NCBI RefSeq assembly: GCF_039812505.1 | Contig: NZ_JBDIAQ010000167.1 | Location: forward strand, 1-7,417 | Source: Intrasporangium_A sp039812505 | GTDB taxonomy: Bacteria > Actinomycetota > Actinomycetes > Actinomycetales > Dermatophilaceae | Direction of reading: 5' to 3' | Length of the DNA stretch: 7,417 nucleotides | Shown here: piece after piece, positions 1-6,115 of the stretch | Layout of the letters: each line of letters opens with the position of its first letter | Position numbering within the stretch: the first letter of the stretch is position 1 | Program-made: the position numbers and the translations under genes | Notes under the pieces: model-generated | Seen by the model: only the letters and a program-made list of their open reading frames with translations | Told to the model about the DNA's origin: nothing | Database searches by the model: none

Positions 1-509
1 GACCAGCCGAGCAGGATGACGTACGCCATCCGGTGGTCGCCCTCGGTGGGCTGGTCGATCCCGGCCGCCTCCAGTACGGCGGTGCGCATCGCGTCGTCCA
101 CCCGCGAGGCGTCGTCGCCCGCGCCCACCGCCGGGGCGTTCACCGAGTGCAGCATCGCCGAGGCGAGCAGCGGCCGGGACAGCAGTGCCTCGGTGGCCGA
201 CTCGATGACCGTCAGGACGGCGTCCTCGGGGTCGAGAGCGGCCTTGTTGCGGCGGCTGGGCATCTGCTCGCGCAGCTGTTCGAGCTCGCCGGCCAGCACG
301 GCGGCATACAGGTGCGACTTGGAGGGGAAGTACCGGTAGAGCGTGTTCAGCGCGACGCCCGCCGCCTGGGCGACGTCCTGCATCTGGACGCCCTCCTCGC
401 CCCGGGCCATCGTCAGCTCGCGAACGACCCGCAGGATGCGCCGGTACCGCTCGACCTGGGCCGGCGTGCTCGGCACGGCCGCCTCCCGGTTCTGCGCCAG
501 CCTCGGCAT
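1..509 (-). CDS. TetR-family, KstR-like transcriptional repressor (C-terminus beyond window)
   Basis: Reading the minus strand from the ATG at 509 gives 169 codons open to the window edge, so the gene is partial at its 3' end. An N-terminal TetR helix-turn-helix spans about residues 41-67 (VQMQDVAQAAGVALNTLYRY, then FPSKSHL). The TLYRYFPSK recognition helix and the later PTEGDHRMAYVI segment resemble KstR, the cholesterol-catabolism repressor of mycobacteria, as I remember it. About 30 C-terminal residues of a roughly 200-residue protein would be missing. The start at 509 is preferred because AAGGGG lies about 5 nt upstream; an in-frame ATG at 533 would add eight residues but has a poor ribosome binding site. 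The gene is divergent from the steroid-type operon, and a palindrome lies between them, so it probably represses that operon and perhaps itself. By family, its ligand could be a steroid acyl-CoA thioester. TetR membership is clear; the KstR-like assignment is an inference, and KstR2- or KstR3-type regulators are alternatives. Confidence 0.88.
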   Translation of the reverse strand, partial: MPRLAQNREAAVPSTPAQVERYRRILRVVRELTMARGEEGVQMQDVAQAAGVALNTLYRYFPSKSHLYAAVLAGELEQLREQMPSRRNKAALDPEDAVLTVIESATEALLSRPLLASAMLHSVNAPAVGAGDDASRVDDAMRTAVLEAAGIDQPTEGDHRMAYVILLGW

Positions 510-593
510 GTCTGCCCCTTCCCGCCCGGCCATCCGGGCGACCCGTGTCGGCCCTTGACTGACAGGCATTCTCCCATCCGCGTCCCGGGCCCC

Positions 594-622
594 TTGACAG
601 ATTCGTTTCTAGAATTCATTCT
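594..622 (+). promoter_or_regulatory. Putative promoter of the seven-gene operon
   Basis: A perfect TTGACA -35 hexamer lies at 594-599. A 17-bp spacer leads to CATTCT at 617-622, a weak -10 that keeps only the A at position 2 and T at position 6. The -10 would fall inside the right half of the palindrome at 610-623, so a bound repressor would block RNA polymerase. The predicted transcript would start near 629 and leave a leader of about 55-60 nt. The -35 is convincing; the -10 is an inference. Confidence 0.5.
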
Positions 623-623
623 A
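610..623. promoter_or_regulatory. Palindromic operator, likely TetR/KstR-type binding site
   Basis: TAGAAT-TC-ATTCTA is a perfect inverted repeat with 6-bp arms and a 2-bp centre, unusually AT-rich for this DNA. It lies in the divergent intergenic region between the TetR gene and the fadE26-like gene. The mycobacterial KstR site is known as a 14-bp palindrome, TnnAACnnGTTnnA. This one has the same length and geometry and differs only by a symmetric C-to-T and G-to-A change (TnnAATnnATTnnA). The minus strand of the right arm also reads TAGAAT, a good -10 hexamer that could serve the TetR gene. Binding by the adjacent regulator is inferred. Confidence 0.7.
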
Positions 624-665
624 CATATACCGCACCACAGCAGCTGAGCCCGGACGCCGACGTCC

Positions 666-675
666 GGAGGGAAGG
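666..675 (+). promoter_or_regulatory. Ribosome binding site for the GTG-initiated dehydrogenase
   Basis: The purine run GGAGGGAAGG precedes the GTG at 687. GGAGG sits about 16 nt away and AAGG about 11 nt away, so spacing is longer than ideal. The GTG is kept as the start because translation from it gives the usual acyl-CoA dehydrogenase N-terminus, and no ATG, GTG or TTG codon lies in frame between the purine run and 687. Confidence 0.55.
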
Positions 676-686
676 CGATCACGACC

Positions 687-1868
687 GTGCACTTCACACT
701 TGACGACGACACTCTGGCCCTGCAGAAGGAGCTGCGCGCATACTTCGACGCGCTGCTCACCCCCGAGGTCCGGCGCGAGCTGCACCACGAGGGCGAGCGC
801 GGCGGCCCCACCCGCGACCGGGTCATGCGCCGGATGGGCGCCGACGGCTGGCTCGGCATCGGCTGGCCGACCGAGTACGGCGGCTCCGACCGCGGACCCG
901 CCGCCCAGTTCGTCCTCTTCTCCGAGGCCTACCGGGCCGGCGCCCCGCTGCCGATGATCACCCTGACGACCGTGGCCCCGACGCTGATGGCCCACGGCTC
1001 CCCGGAGCAGAAGGCCTACTTCCTGCCCCGGATCCTGGCCGGCGAGCTGGTGTTCGCGATCGGCTACACCGAGCCCGAGGCCGGCACCGACCTCGCGTCG
1101 CTGCGCACCACGGCCCGCCGCGAGGGCGACGAGCTGGTGATCAACGGCAACAAGGTCTTCACCTCCGGCGCCGACGGCGCGGACTGGATCTGGCTCGCCG
1201 CGCGGACGGACCAGCAGGCCCCGAAGCACAAGGGCATCTCGCTGATCCTCGTGCCCACCACCGACCCCGGCTTCTCCGCCACGCCGATCCGCACGGTCGG
1301 TGGCGTGAGCACGACCGCGACCTACTACGACAACGTGCGCGTCCCGGTCGGCAACGTCGTCGGCGGCCTCGACAACGGCTGGAAGCTGATCACCACGCAG
1401 CTCAACCACGAGCGGGTCGGCCTGGCGGCCTTCTCCGGGATCAGCGTCGGCCTGCTCGAGGACGCCCGGGAGTGGGCGGCGCGCCAGACCCTGCCGGACG
1501 GCCGCCCGTACACCGACCTGCCCTGGGTGCGCGCCGCGCTCGGCCGGGCCACGGCCCTGGCCAACGTCATGTCCCTGATGAACTGGCGGCTCGTCGAGGC
1601 GACCGCCGACGAGGTGACCGACCCCGGCCAGGCGTCCGCCGCCAAGGTGTACGCCACCGAGGCGGCCCTCGAGATCTACCGCCTCACGCTCGAGGTCGTC
1701 GGCGCCGCCGGGCTCGAGGTCTCCGACGCCCCGGCCGGCATCACCGACGGGCGGCTGGCGCTGATGAACCTGTCCGCACAGATCAACACGTTCGGCGGCG
1801 GTGTCGCCGAGATCCAGCGCGAGATCGTCGCCTGGACGACGCTCGGAATGACGAGGGGTACCCGATGA
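687..1868 (+). CDS. fadE26: FadE26 (ChsE4)-like acyl-CoA dehydrogenase, catalytic subunit
   Basis: This 393-residue protein has full acyl-CoA dehydrogenase length. It carries an N-terminal helical domain (about 1-120), the FAD/substrate motif GYTEPEAGTDLASLRT (126-141), a beta-domain, and a C-terminal helical domain with FGGGVAEIQREI at 369-380. The stretch TQLNHERV (237-244) matches the FadE26/ChsE4 region where, from memory, the catalytic glutamate of the M. tuberculosis enzyme lies; E242 is the candidate here. In that bacterium FadE26 pairs with FadE27 in an alpha2-beta2 dehydrogenase acting on a steroid side-chain CoA thioester. The next gene is the matching partner and overlaps by 4 bp (ATGA). 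It is the first gene of the operon and starts with GTG. The family is certain; the steroid substrate is inferred from the neighbours. Other heteromeric steroid dehydrogenases such as FadE28 are alternative orthologues. Confidence 0.92.
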   Translation: MHFTLDDDTLALQKELRAYFDALLTPEVRRELHHEGERGGPTRDRVMRRMGADGWLGIGWPTEYGGSDRGPAAQFVLFSEAYRAGAPLPMITLTTVAPTLMAHGSPEQKAYFLPRILAGELVFAIGYTEPEAGTDLASLRTTARREGDELVINGNKVFTSGADGADWIWLAARTDQQAPKHKGISLILVPTTDPGFSATPIRTVGGVSTTATYYDNVRVPVGNVVGGLDNGWKLITTQLNHERVGLAAFSGISVGLLEDAREWAARQTLPDGRPYTDLPWVRAALGRATALANVMSLMNWRLVEATADEVTDPGQASAAKVYATEAALEIYRLTLEVVGAAGLEVSDAPAGITDGRLALMNLSAQINTFGGGVAEIQREIVAWTTLGMTRGTR

Positions 1869-2920
1869 CCATGACCTTCCGGCCCACCGAGGACCAGGGC
1901 GACCTGCAACAGCTCGTCGCCTCGATCGTCGCCGGGCAGACGAACGACGAGTCCGTCGCGGCGATCGACGCCACGGCCGGCGCGTGGGACGAGGGGCTGC
2001 ACGAGGCCCTGGTCGCCTCCGGGGTCGTCGAGGCCGTCGTCGGCGAGCACGACGAGCCCGGGCTCGGCATGGCCGGCCTCTACCTCGCCCTGCTCGAGGC
2101 CGGACGCGCCCCCGCACGAGTCCCGCTGGCCTCGACCGCCGTGGCCGGCCTCGTCCTCGCGCGGGCCGGCCACCCGGCCGCCGCACGCATCGCCGCCGGC
2201 GAGGTCACCGTCGCGATCAGCACCGGGGATCCGCTGCACGCCCTTCGCGTCGTCGGCGACCGTCTCGAGGGGACGCTCGGGATCGTGTATGCCGCTCAGC
2301 ACGTCTCGCACCTGCTGCTGGCCGACGAGGGTGGCGCGCTCCACCTCGTGGCCGCCGACCACGAGGGGGTCGAGCTGCGACCCGCCGGCCTGGGCGTCGA
2401 CGGCGCCACCGGCCGAGTCTCGGTGCCGCTCACCGAGCTCGACGTCATACCCGGCGTCACGCTGGCCGACGTGCTCCCGAGACTGCGCACCGCGCTCGCC
2501 GCCCTCGCCACCGGGGCCGCCGCCGAGGCGGTCCGGCGCACCGCCGACTACGTCTCGCACCGCGTCCAGTTCGGCCAGCCGCTCTCGACCAAGCAGGGGG
2601 TCGCCATCCGGGCCGCCGACGCGCACATCGACACCGAGTCGATGCGGCTGGCGACCATGCGGGCCGCCGTCGCGATCGACGAGGAGCAGCCCGACGCGGC
2701 CCAGGCCGCCACGGAGGCGGCCTGGTGGGTCACCACCGCCGGGGTCCGGGCGGTCCACGCCGCGCAGCACCTGCACGGTGGCATGGGCGCCGACGTCGAC
2801 AACCACATCCACCGCTACTTCGTCCTCGTCCGTGACATCGCCATCGCGCTCGGCGCCGCCGACGCCCTGCTGGCCGAGATCGGCGACGCCGTCGTCGCCG
2901 GGAAGGGAGTGCTCCGATGA
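1865..2920 (+). CDS. fadE27: FadE27 (ChsE5)-like acyl-CoA dehydrogenase partner subunit
   Basis: This 351-residue protein is an acyl-CoA dehydrogenase homologue with a shortened N-terminal and middle region. The C-terminal helical domain is well conserved: YVSHRVQFGQPLSTKQG (229-245) supplies the R-x-Q-F-G contact typical of FAD binding across a subunit interface, and HLHGGMGAD (302-310) followed by DNHIHRYF (312-319) is the family's HGGxG segment. The GYTEP-like flavin motif of the first subunit is absent, as expected for the non-catalytic member of heteromeric steroid dehydrogenases (FadE26-FadE27, FadE28-FadE29). The start at 1865 overlaps the previous stop as ATGA and has GAGGGG 6 nt upstream; a second ATG at 1871 is possible. 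Overlap implies translational coupling and equal production with its partner. The family and pairing are strong; which FadE it matches most closely is from memory. Confidence 0.88.
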   Translation: MTMTFRPTEDQGDLQQLVASIVAGQTNDESVAAIDATAGAWDEGLHEALVASGVVEAVVGEHDEPGLGMAGLYLALLEAGRAPARVPLASTAVAGLVLARAGHPAAARIAAGEVTVAISTGDPLHALRVVGDRLEGTLGIVYAAQHVSHLLLADEGGALHLVAADHEGVELRPAGLGVDGATGRVSVPLTELDVIPGVTLADVLPRLRTALAALATGAAAEAVRRTADYVSHRVQFGQPLSTKQGVAIRAADAHIDTESMRLATMRAAVAIDEEQPDAAQAATEAAWWVTTAGVRAVHAAQHLHGGMGADVDNHIHRYFVLVRDIAIALGAADALLAEIGDAVVAGKGVLR

Positions 2921-4644
2921 CGCTCGCCACCTCCTGCTCCACCTCCACCACCGAACCGGCCGCCACGCCAGCCGGGCCGGTGGACGCCCCGGCCACCACG
3001 GCCGAGCTCGTCCTCGCCCGGCGCGGTGACGACAAGGTCGGCATCCTCTTCGAGGACGAGAGCTGGACCTGGGACGCCTACGTACGCGAGGCGATCCGAC
3101 GCTCGCACCTGCTGCGCGACCGGATCGACCCGGCCCGCCCGCCGCACGTCGGGATCCTGATGGGCAACCGTCCGGAGTACCTGTTCGTCTGGGGCGCGGC
3201 CGCGCTCGCCGGGCTCACCCTCGTCAGCCTGAACCTGACCCGACGCGGTCAGGAGCTGGCCGACGACGTGCTGGCCACCGACTGCCAGCTCGTCCTGGTG
3301 GGCGACGACGAGTACGAGGCGCTCTCCGCGCTGGACCGGGACCGGGTGCCGGTGGTGCAGGTCGACTCGGCGGACTACCGCGACGAGGTCGCAGCGCAGG
3401 ACGACACGACGCCTCCGGAGGTGCCGGCGGCATACGACCCGGCGACGATCCTGATGATGCAGTTCACCTCCGGGTCGACCGGGCGGCCCAAGGCGGCGCT
3501 GTGCTCGACCGGCCGGTTCGCCATCGCCGCCTCGTTCGGCCTGGGCGGCATGACCCGCGACGACGTCGCCTACAACGCGATGCCGCTGTTCCACTCCAAC
3601 GCCCTGCTCGCCTGCTGGGCCAGCCCGCTCTACCTCGGCTCCGGCTTCGCGCTGGCCCGCCGCTTCTCCGCCTCCGGCTTCCTCGATGACCTGCTGAAGT
3701 TCCGGGCCAGCTACTTCAACTACGTCGGGCGAGTGCTGTCCTACCTGCTGGCCCAGCCCGAGCGGCCCGAGGAGAAACAGACCAACCTGAAGGCCGTGTG
3801 GGGCACCGAGGCCACCACCCGGGACCGCAAGGAGTTCGCGCGCCGGTTCGGCGTCGAGCCCTTCGAGAGCTACGGCTCGTCCGAGGGCGGGCTGAACTTC
3901 GTGCGCACCCCGGACACGCCGGAGGACGCGCTCGGCCTGCCCCCCACGACGGTCAGCTACCAGGCGGCGGTGCTCGACCCGTTCACCCTCGAGGAGAAGC
4001 CGCGGGCCCGCTTCGGCCCCAACCACACGATCCTCAACCCCGAGGAGGCCATCGGCGAGCTCGTCGCCCTGGGCAACGCCGGCACCTTCGAGGGCTACTA
4101 CCGGGACCCGGCCGCCACGGCCGAGCGCACCCGGGAGGGCCACGTGTGGAGCGGCGACCTCGGCTACCGCGACGAGGCCGGCTTCTTCTACTTCGCCGGC
4201 CGGGGCGGCGACCGGTTCCGGGTCGACGGGGAGAACTTCACCGCCGCCCCGATCGAGCGCATCGTCGGCCGCTACGAGCGCACCCTGCTGGCCGCCGTCT
4301 ACCCGGTCCCCGACGAGGTGAGCGGCGACCAGGTGATGCTCGCCCTGCAGCTCGACGGCGACGCGCCCTTCGACCCGGCCGACTTCGCCCGTTTCCTGCA
4401 GGACCAGCCCGACCTCGGCACCAAGTGGGTGCCGCGCTACGTGCGCATCGTCTCGGCCCTGCCGGTCACCGCGACGAACAAGATCAACAAGCCGGCACTG
4501 CGTCGCGAGCACTGGGACACCTCGGACGAGGTGTGGGAGCGCAGCGACCGGCAGTTCGCCTATACCCGGCTCGACGACGAACGTCGTCGCGAGCTGTACA
4601 CCCGTTATGCGGAGAGCGGCCGTGAGCCGCTGCTGAAGCGCTGA
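2917..4644 (+). CDS. fadD17: FadD17-like steroid side-chain acyl-CoA ligase
   Basis: This 575-residue AMP-forming ligase of the ANL superfamily activates a carboxylate to its CoA thioester through an acyl-adenylate. Visible core motifs are the phosphate loop TSGSTGRPKAA (184-194), PLFHSNALLACW (223-234), YGSSEGG (319-325), SGDLGYRDE (412-420), the hinge FAGRGGDRFRVDGENF (426-441), and the C-terminal TATNKINK (518-525), where K522 is the likely catalytic lysine. DPARPPHVGILMGNRPEY (71-88) and the PLFHSNA region resemble M. tuberculosis FadD17, which lies beside fadE26-fadE27 there too. About 28 low-complexity Ser/Thr/Ala/Pro residues precede the domain, and about 45 charged residues follow the lysine motif, making it longer than FadD17 (about 500 residues). 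The start overlaps the upstream stop (ATGA) with AAGGGAG 7 nt before. Ligase function is very likely; the chain length activated cannot be read from sequence. Confidence 0.9.
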   Translation: MTLATSCSTSTTEPAATPAGPVDAPATTAELVLARRGDDKVGILFEDESWTWDAYVREAIRRSHLLRDRIDPARPPHVGILMGNRPEYLFVWGAAALAGLTLVSLNLTRRGQELADDVLATDCQLVLVGDDEYEALSALDRDRVPVVQVDSADYRDEVAAQDDTTPPEVPAAYDPATILMMQFTSGSTGRPKAALCSTGRFAIAASFGLGGMTRDDVAYNAMPLFHSNALLACWASPLYLGSGFALARRFSASGFLDDLLKFRASYFNYVGRVLSYLLAQPERPEEKQTNLKAVWGTEATTRDRKEFARRFGVEPFESYGSSEGGLNFVRTPDTPEDALGLPPTTVSYQAAVLDPFTLEEKPRARFGPNHTILNPEEAIGELVALGNAGTFEGYYRDPAATAERTREGHVWSGDLGYRDEAGFFYFAGRGGDRFRVDGENFTAAPIERIVGRYERTLLAAVYPVPDEVSGDQVMLALQLDGDAPFDPADFARFLQDQPDLGTKWVPRYVRIVSALPVTATNKINKPALRREHWDTSDEVWERSDRQFAYTRLDDERRRELYTRYAESGREPLLKR

Positions 4645-4654
4645 GGAGACGCAC

Positions 4655-5194
4655 ATGCCCAATGCAACGCAGGCCCGATCCGAGATCGCCCGGATCATCG
4701 AGAGCGGCGAGGTCCGCCACTACCAGTCGAGATACGCCATCACCGACCGGGCGATCGGCGCGCTGACCGACGTGCTCGGCGACACCAACCCGATCTACAC
4801 CGACGACGCGGCCGCCCGCGCCGCCGGCCACCCGGGCGTCGTCGCCCCGGCCACCTCGCTGCAGGTGTGGGCGATGAACCGGCTCGACGAGCAGCTGCCC
4901 CCCAGCCCGGTCGACAAGGCCTACCAGGTCCTGCAGGACAACGGGTTCACCAGCGTCGTGGCGGTCAACGGCGACCAGACCTACGACCGCTACCTGACCC
5001 CCGAGGACCGGCTGCACAGCGAGGAGCAGGTCGAGTCGATCTCCGAGCTGAAGCAGACCGGGCTCGGGCCGGGCCTGTTCATCACCACCCGGATCATCTT
5101 CCGCGACGAGGCGGACCAGCAGGTCGGCACGATGCGGTTCCGCACCCTCTGGTACGCCCCGGGCGACCAGCAGACCTCGAGCACGGAGAACTGA
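4655..5194 (+). CDS. MaoC-like protein, ChsH2 N-terminal-domain type (non-catalytic hydratase subunit)
   Basis: This 179-residue protein is a single hot-dog MaoC-like domain, similar to the MaoC_dehydrat_N group. The hydratase-2 motif region reads LTDVLGDTNPIYTDD (37-51), followed by AARAAGHPGVVAP (53-65). D43 is present, but the position of the catalytic histidine (NPLH in active hydratases) is tyrosine, Y48. QTYDRYLTPEDRL (108-120) is typical of the fold. In M. tuberculosis the equivalent domain is the N-terminal half of ChsH2, which pairs with ChsH1 to hydrate the steroid enoyl-CoA. Here it is a separate protein followed 1 nt later by a DUF35 gene, so the two together equal a split ChsH2. 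A GAGGAG ribosome binding site lies 6 nt upstream of the ATG. The likely role is the substrate-binding half of a heteromeric hydratase with the product of 5654-6115. The fold is confident; the loss of catalysis is inferred from one residue. Confidence 0.85.
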   Translation: MPNATQARSEIARIIESGEVRHYQSRYAITDRAIGALTDVLGDTNPIYTDDAAARAAGHPGVVAPATSLQVWAMNRLDEQLPPSPVDKAYQVLQDNGFTSVVAVNGDQTYDRYLTPEDRLHSEEQVESISELKQTGLGPGLFITTRIIFRDEADQQVGTMRFRTLWYAPGDQQTSSTEN

Positions 5195-5195
5195 C

Positions 5196-5657
5196 ATGAC
5201 CGCGACCCCGACCCGGCAGCGCCCTGCCGTCAACCTCGACAACTCCTTCTTTTTCGAGAGCCTGGCCCAGGGCCGGCTCACGATCCAGCAGTGCACCGAG
5301 TGCCGCACCCACCGGCACCCGCCCGTGCCGATGTGCCCCCGGTGCCACTCGCTGTCCTGGCAGGCCGACGAGGTCAGCGGGCACGGGACCCTGACGACCT
5401 ACACCGCCCTGTACCACCCGGTCCTGCCGCCGTTCGTGCCCGGGTACCTCGTCGGCCTGGTCGAGCTGGACGAAGGCGTCCGGGTCGTCGTCAACCTCGA
5501 GTTCGCCGAGGACGAGGCGCGGATCGGGATGCCCGTCGACGTCGTGCCGCAGCGTTACGACGACGACCTCGTGCTGCCCGCCGGCTACATCCCCGGCCGC
5601 CCCCACGTCGTCGTGTCCTCCACCGAGTCCGCAGTTGCACAGGAGAGCCGCTCATGA
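5196..5657 (+). CDS. Stand-alone DUF35 zinc-ribbon/OB-fold protein, aldolase partner
   Basis: This 153-residue protein has the classic DUF35 layout. A short N-terminal helical region ends in FFFESLAQGRLTIQQC. A rubredoxin-like zinc ribbon follows, with cysteines C33, C36, C47 and C50 (CTEC and CPRC), and then an OB-fold strand region at about 60-120 (SGHGTLTTYTALYHPVLPPF, then GYLVGLVELDEG). DUF35 proteins bind thiolase-fold partners. In M. tuberculosis and Thermomonospora curvata the DUF35 domain of ChsH2 forms a complex with Ltp2 that performs the steroid retro-aldol cleavage, and an Ltp2-like gene is encoded nearby here. It begins 1 nt after the MaoC-like stop, with GGAG 7 nt upstream of the ATG. 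Its own start, binding site and complete N-terminus argue against a sequencing frameshift in a fused gene. The fold is near certain; partnership with the product of 6112-7290 is inferred. Confidence 0.9.
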   Translation: MTATPTRQRPAVNLDNSFFFESLAQGRLTIQQCTECRTHRHPPVPMCPRCHSLSWQADEVSGHGTLTTYTALYHPVLPPFVPGYLVGLVELDEGVRVVVNLEFAEDEARIGMPVDVVPQRYDDDLVLPAGYIPGRPHVVVSSTESAVAQESRS

Positions 5658-6115
5658 CCACCACCACCAGCCCCGCTGCCGAGAGGACGGCCACCGTCCT
5701 GCCTCCGCTCACGATCCCGGTCACGGCGACGCTGGTCGCCGGCGGCGCCCTCGCCACGCACGACTACTCGCTCGTCCACCACGACCGGGCCGCGGCCCTG
5801 GCCGCCGGCACGCGCGACATCTTCATGAACATCCTCACCACGACCGGGCTCATCGGCCGGTACGTCACCGACTGGGGCGGTCCGCGAATCCGCCTGTCCA
5901 GCGTGAGCGTTCGACTGGGACACCCCGTGCACCCCGGTGACACGCTGACCTTCGCCGGTGAGATCGCCGAGTACGACGAGGCGACGCGCCGGGCCACGAT
6001 CACGGTCTCGGCACGGACCGAGGGCGGGCAGCACGCCTCCGCCACGGTCGTCGCCGTCCTGCCGGAGGACGCCCCGAACCCGACCGCCCCGACCCACGAG
6101 GGAGACGCACGATGA
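5654..6115 (+). CDS. chsH1: ChsH1-like MaoC enoyl-CoA hydratase, catalytic subunit
   Basis: This 153-residue protein is a MaoC hot-dog domain. The active-site segment ATHDYSLVHHDRAAALAAGT (34-53) keeps an aspartate and histidine five residues apart, D37 and H42, the same spacing as the catalytic pair of M. tuberculosis ChsH1 as I recall it. DIFMNILTTTGLIGRYVTDW (55-74) and VRLGHPVHPGDTLTF (91-105) are further family features. It should add water across the double bond of a steroid side-chain enoyl-CoA, together with the degenerate MaoC protein at 4655-5194. The ATG overlaps the DUF35 stop (ATGA), with AGGAGAG 6 nt upstream. The first 15-20 residues are Thr/Ser/Ala-rich and probably flexible. 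Family and catalytic competence are well supported; the steroid substrate rests on context. Confidence 0.88.
   Translation: MTTTTSPAAERTATVLPPLTIPVTATLVAGGALATHDYSLVHHDRAAALAAGTRDIFMNILTTTGLIGRYVTDWGGPRIRLSSVSVRLGHPVHPGDTLTFAGEIAEYDEATRRATITVSARTEGGQHASATVVAVLPEDAPNPTAPTHEGDAR

Noticed and set aside
550..598. GGCCC(C)TTGAC repeated at about 550-559 and 588-598, suggesting tandem promoters
   Set aside because: The upstream copy has no acceptable -10 at normal spacing, and a 10-11 bp repeat in this composition is weak evidence.
33..647. Plus-strand frames across the left end, including one of 204 codons
   Set aside because: The minus strand encodes an obvious TetR helix-turn-helix protein here. 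The plus-strand translation has no family features and runs through the promoter region.
621..2186. Long minus-strand open frame (about 520 codons) opposite the two dehydrogenase genes
   Set aside because: Its translation is Arg/Gly/Ala-rich without recognisable domains, and it lies opposite genes with clear family motifs. Long antisense frames are usual in DNA this GC-rich.
2815..4698. Minus-strand open frame of about 627 codons opposite the ligase
   Set aside because: Low-complexity Val/Gly/Arg/Ala composition and no motifs; the plus-strand ligase motifs account for the region.
4655..5657. Frameshift sequencing error breaking a fused ChsH2 gene
   Set aside because: The downstream frame has its own start, a GGAG 7 nt upstream, and an intact DUF35 N-terminal region, so two genuine genes are the better reading.
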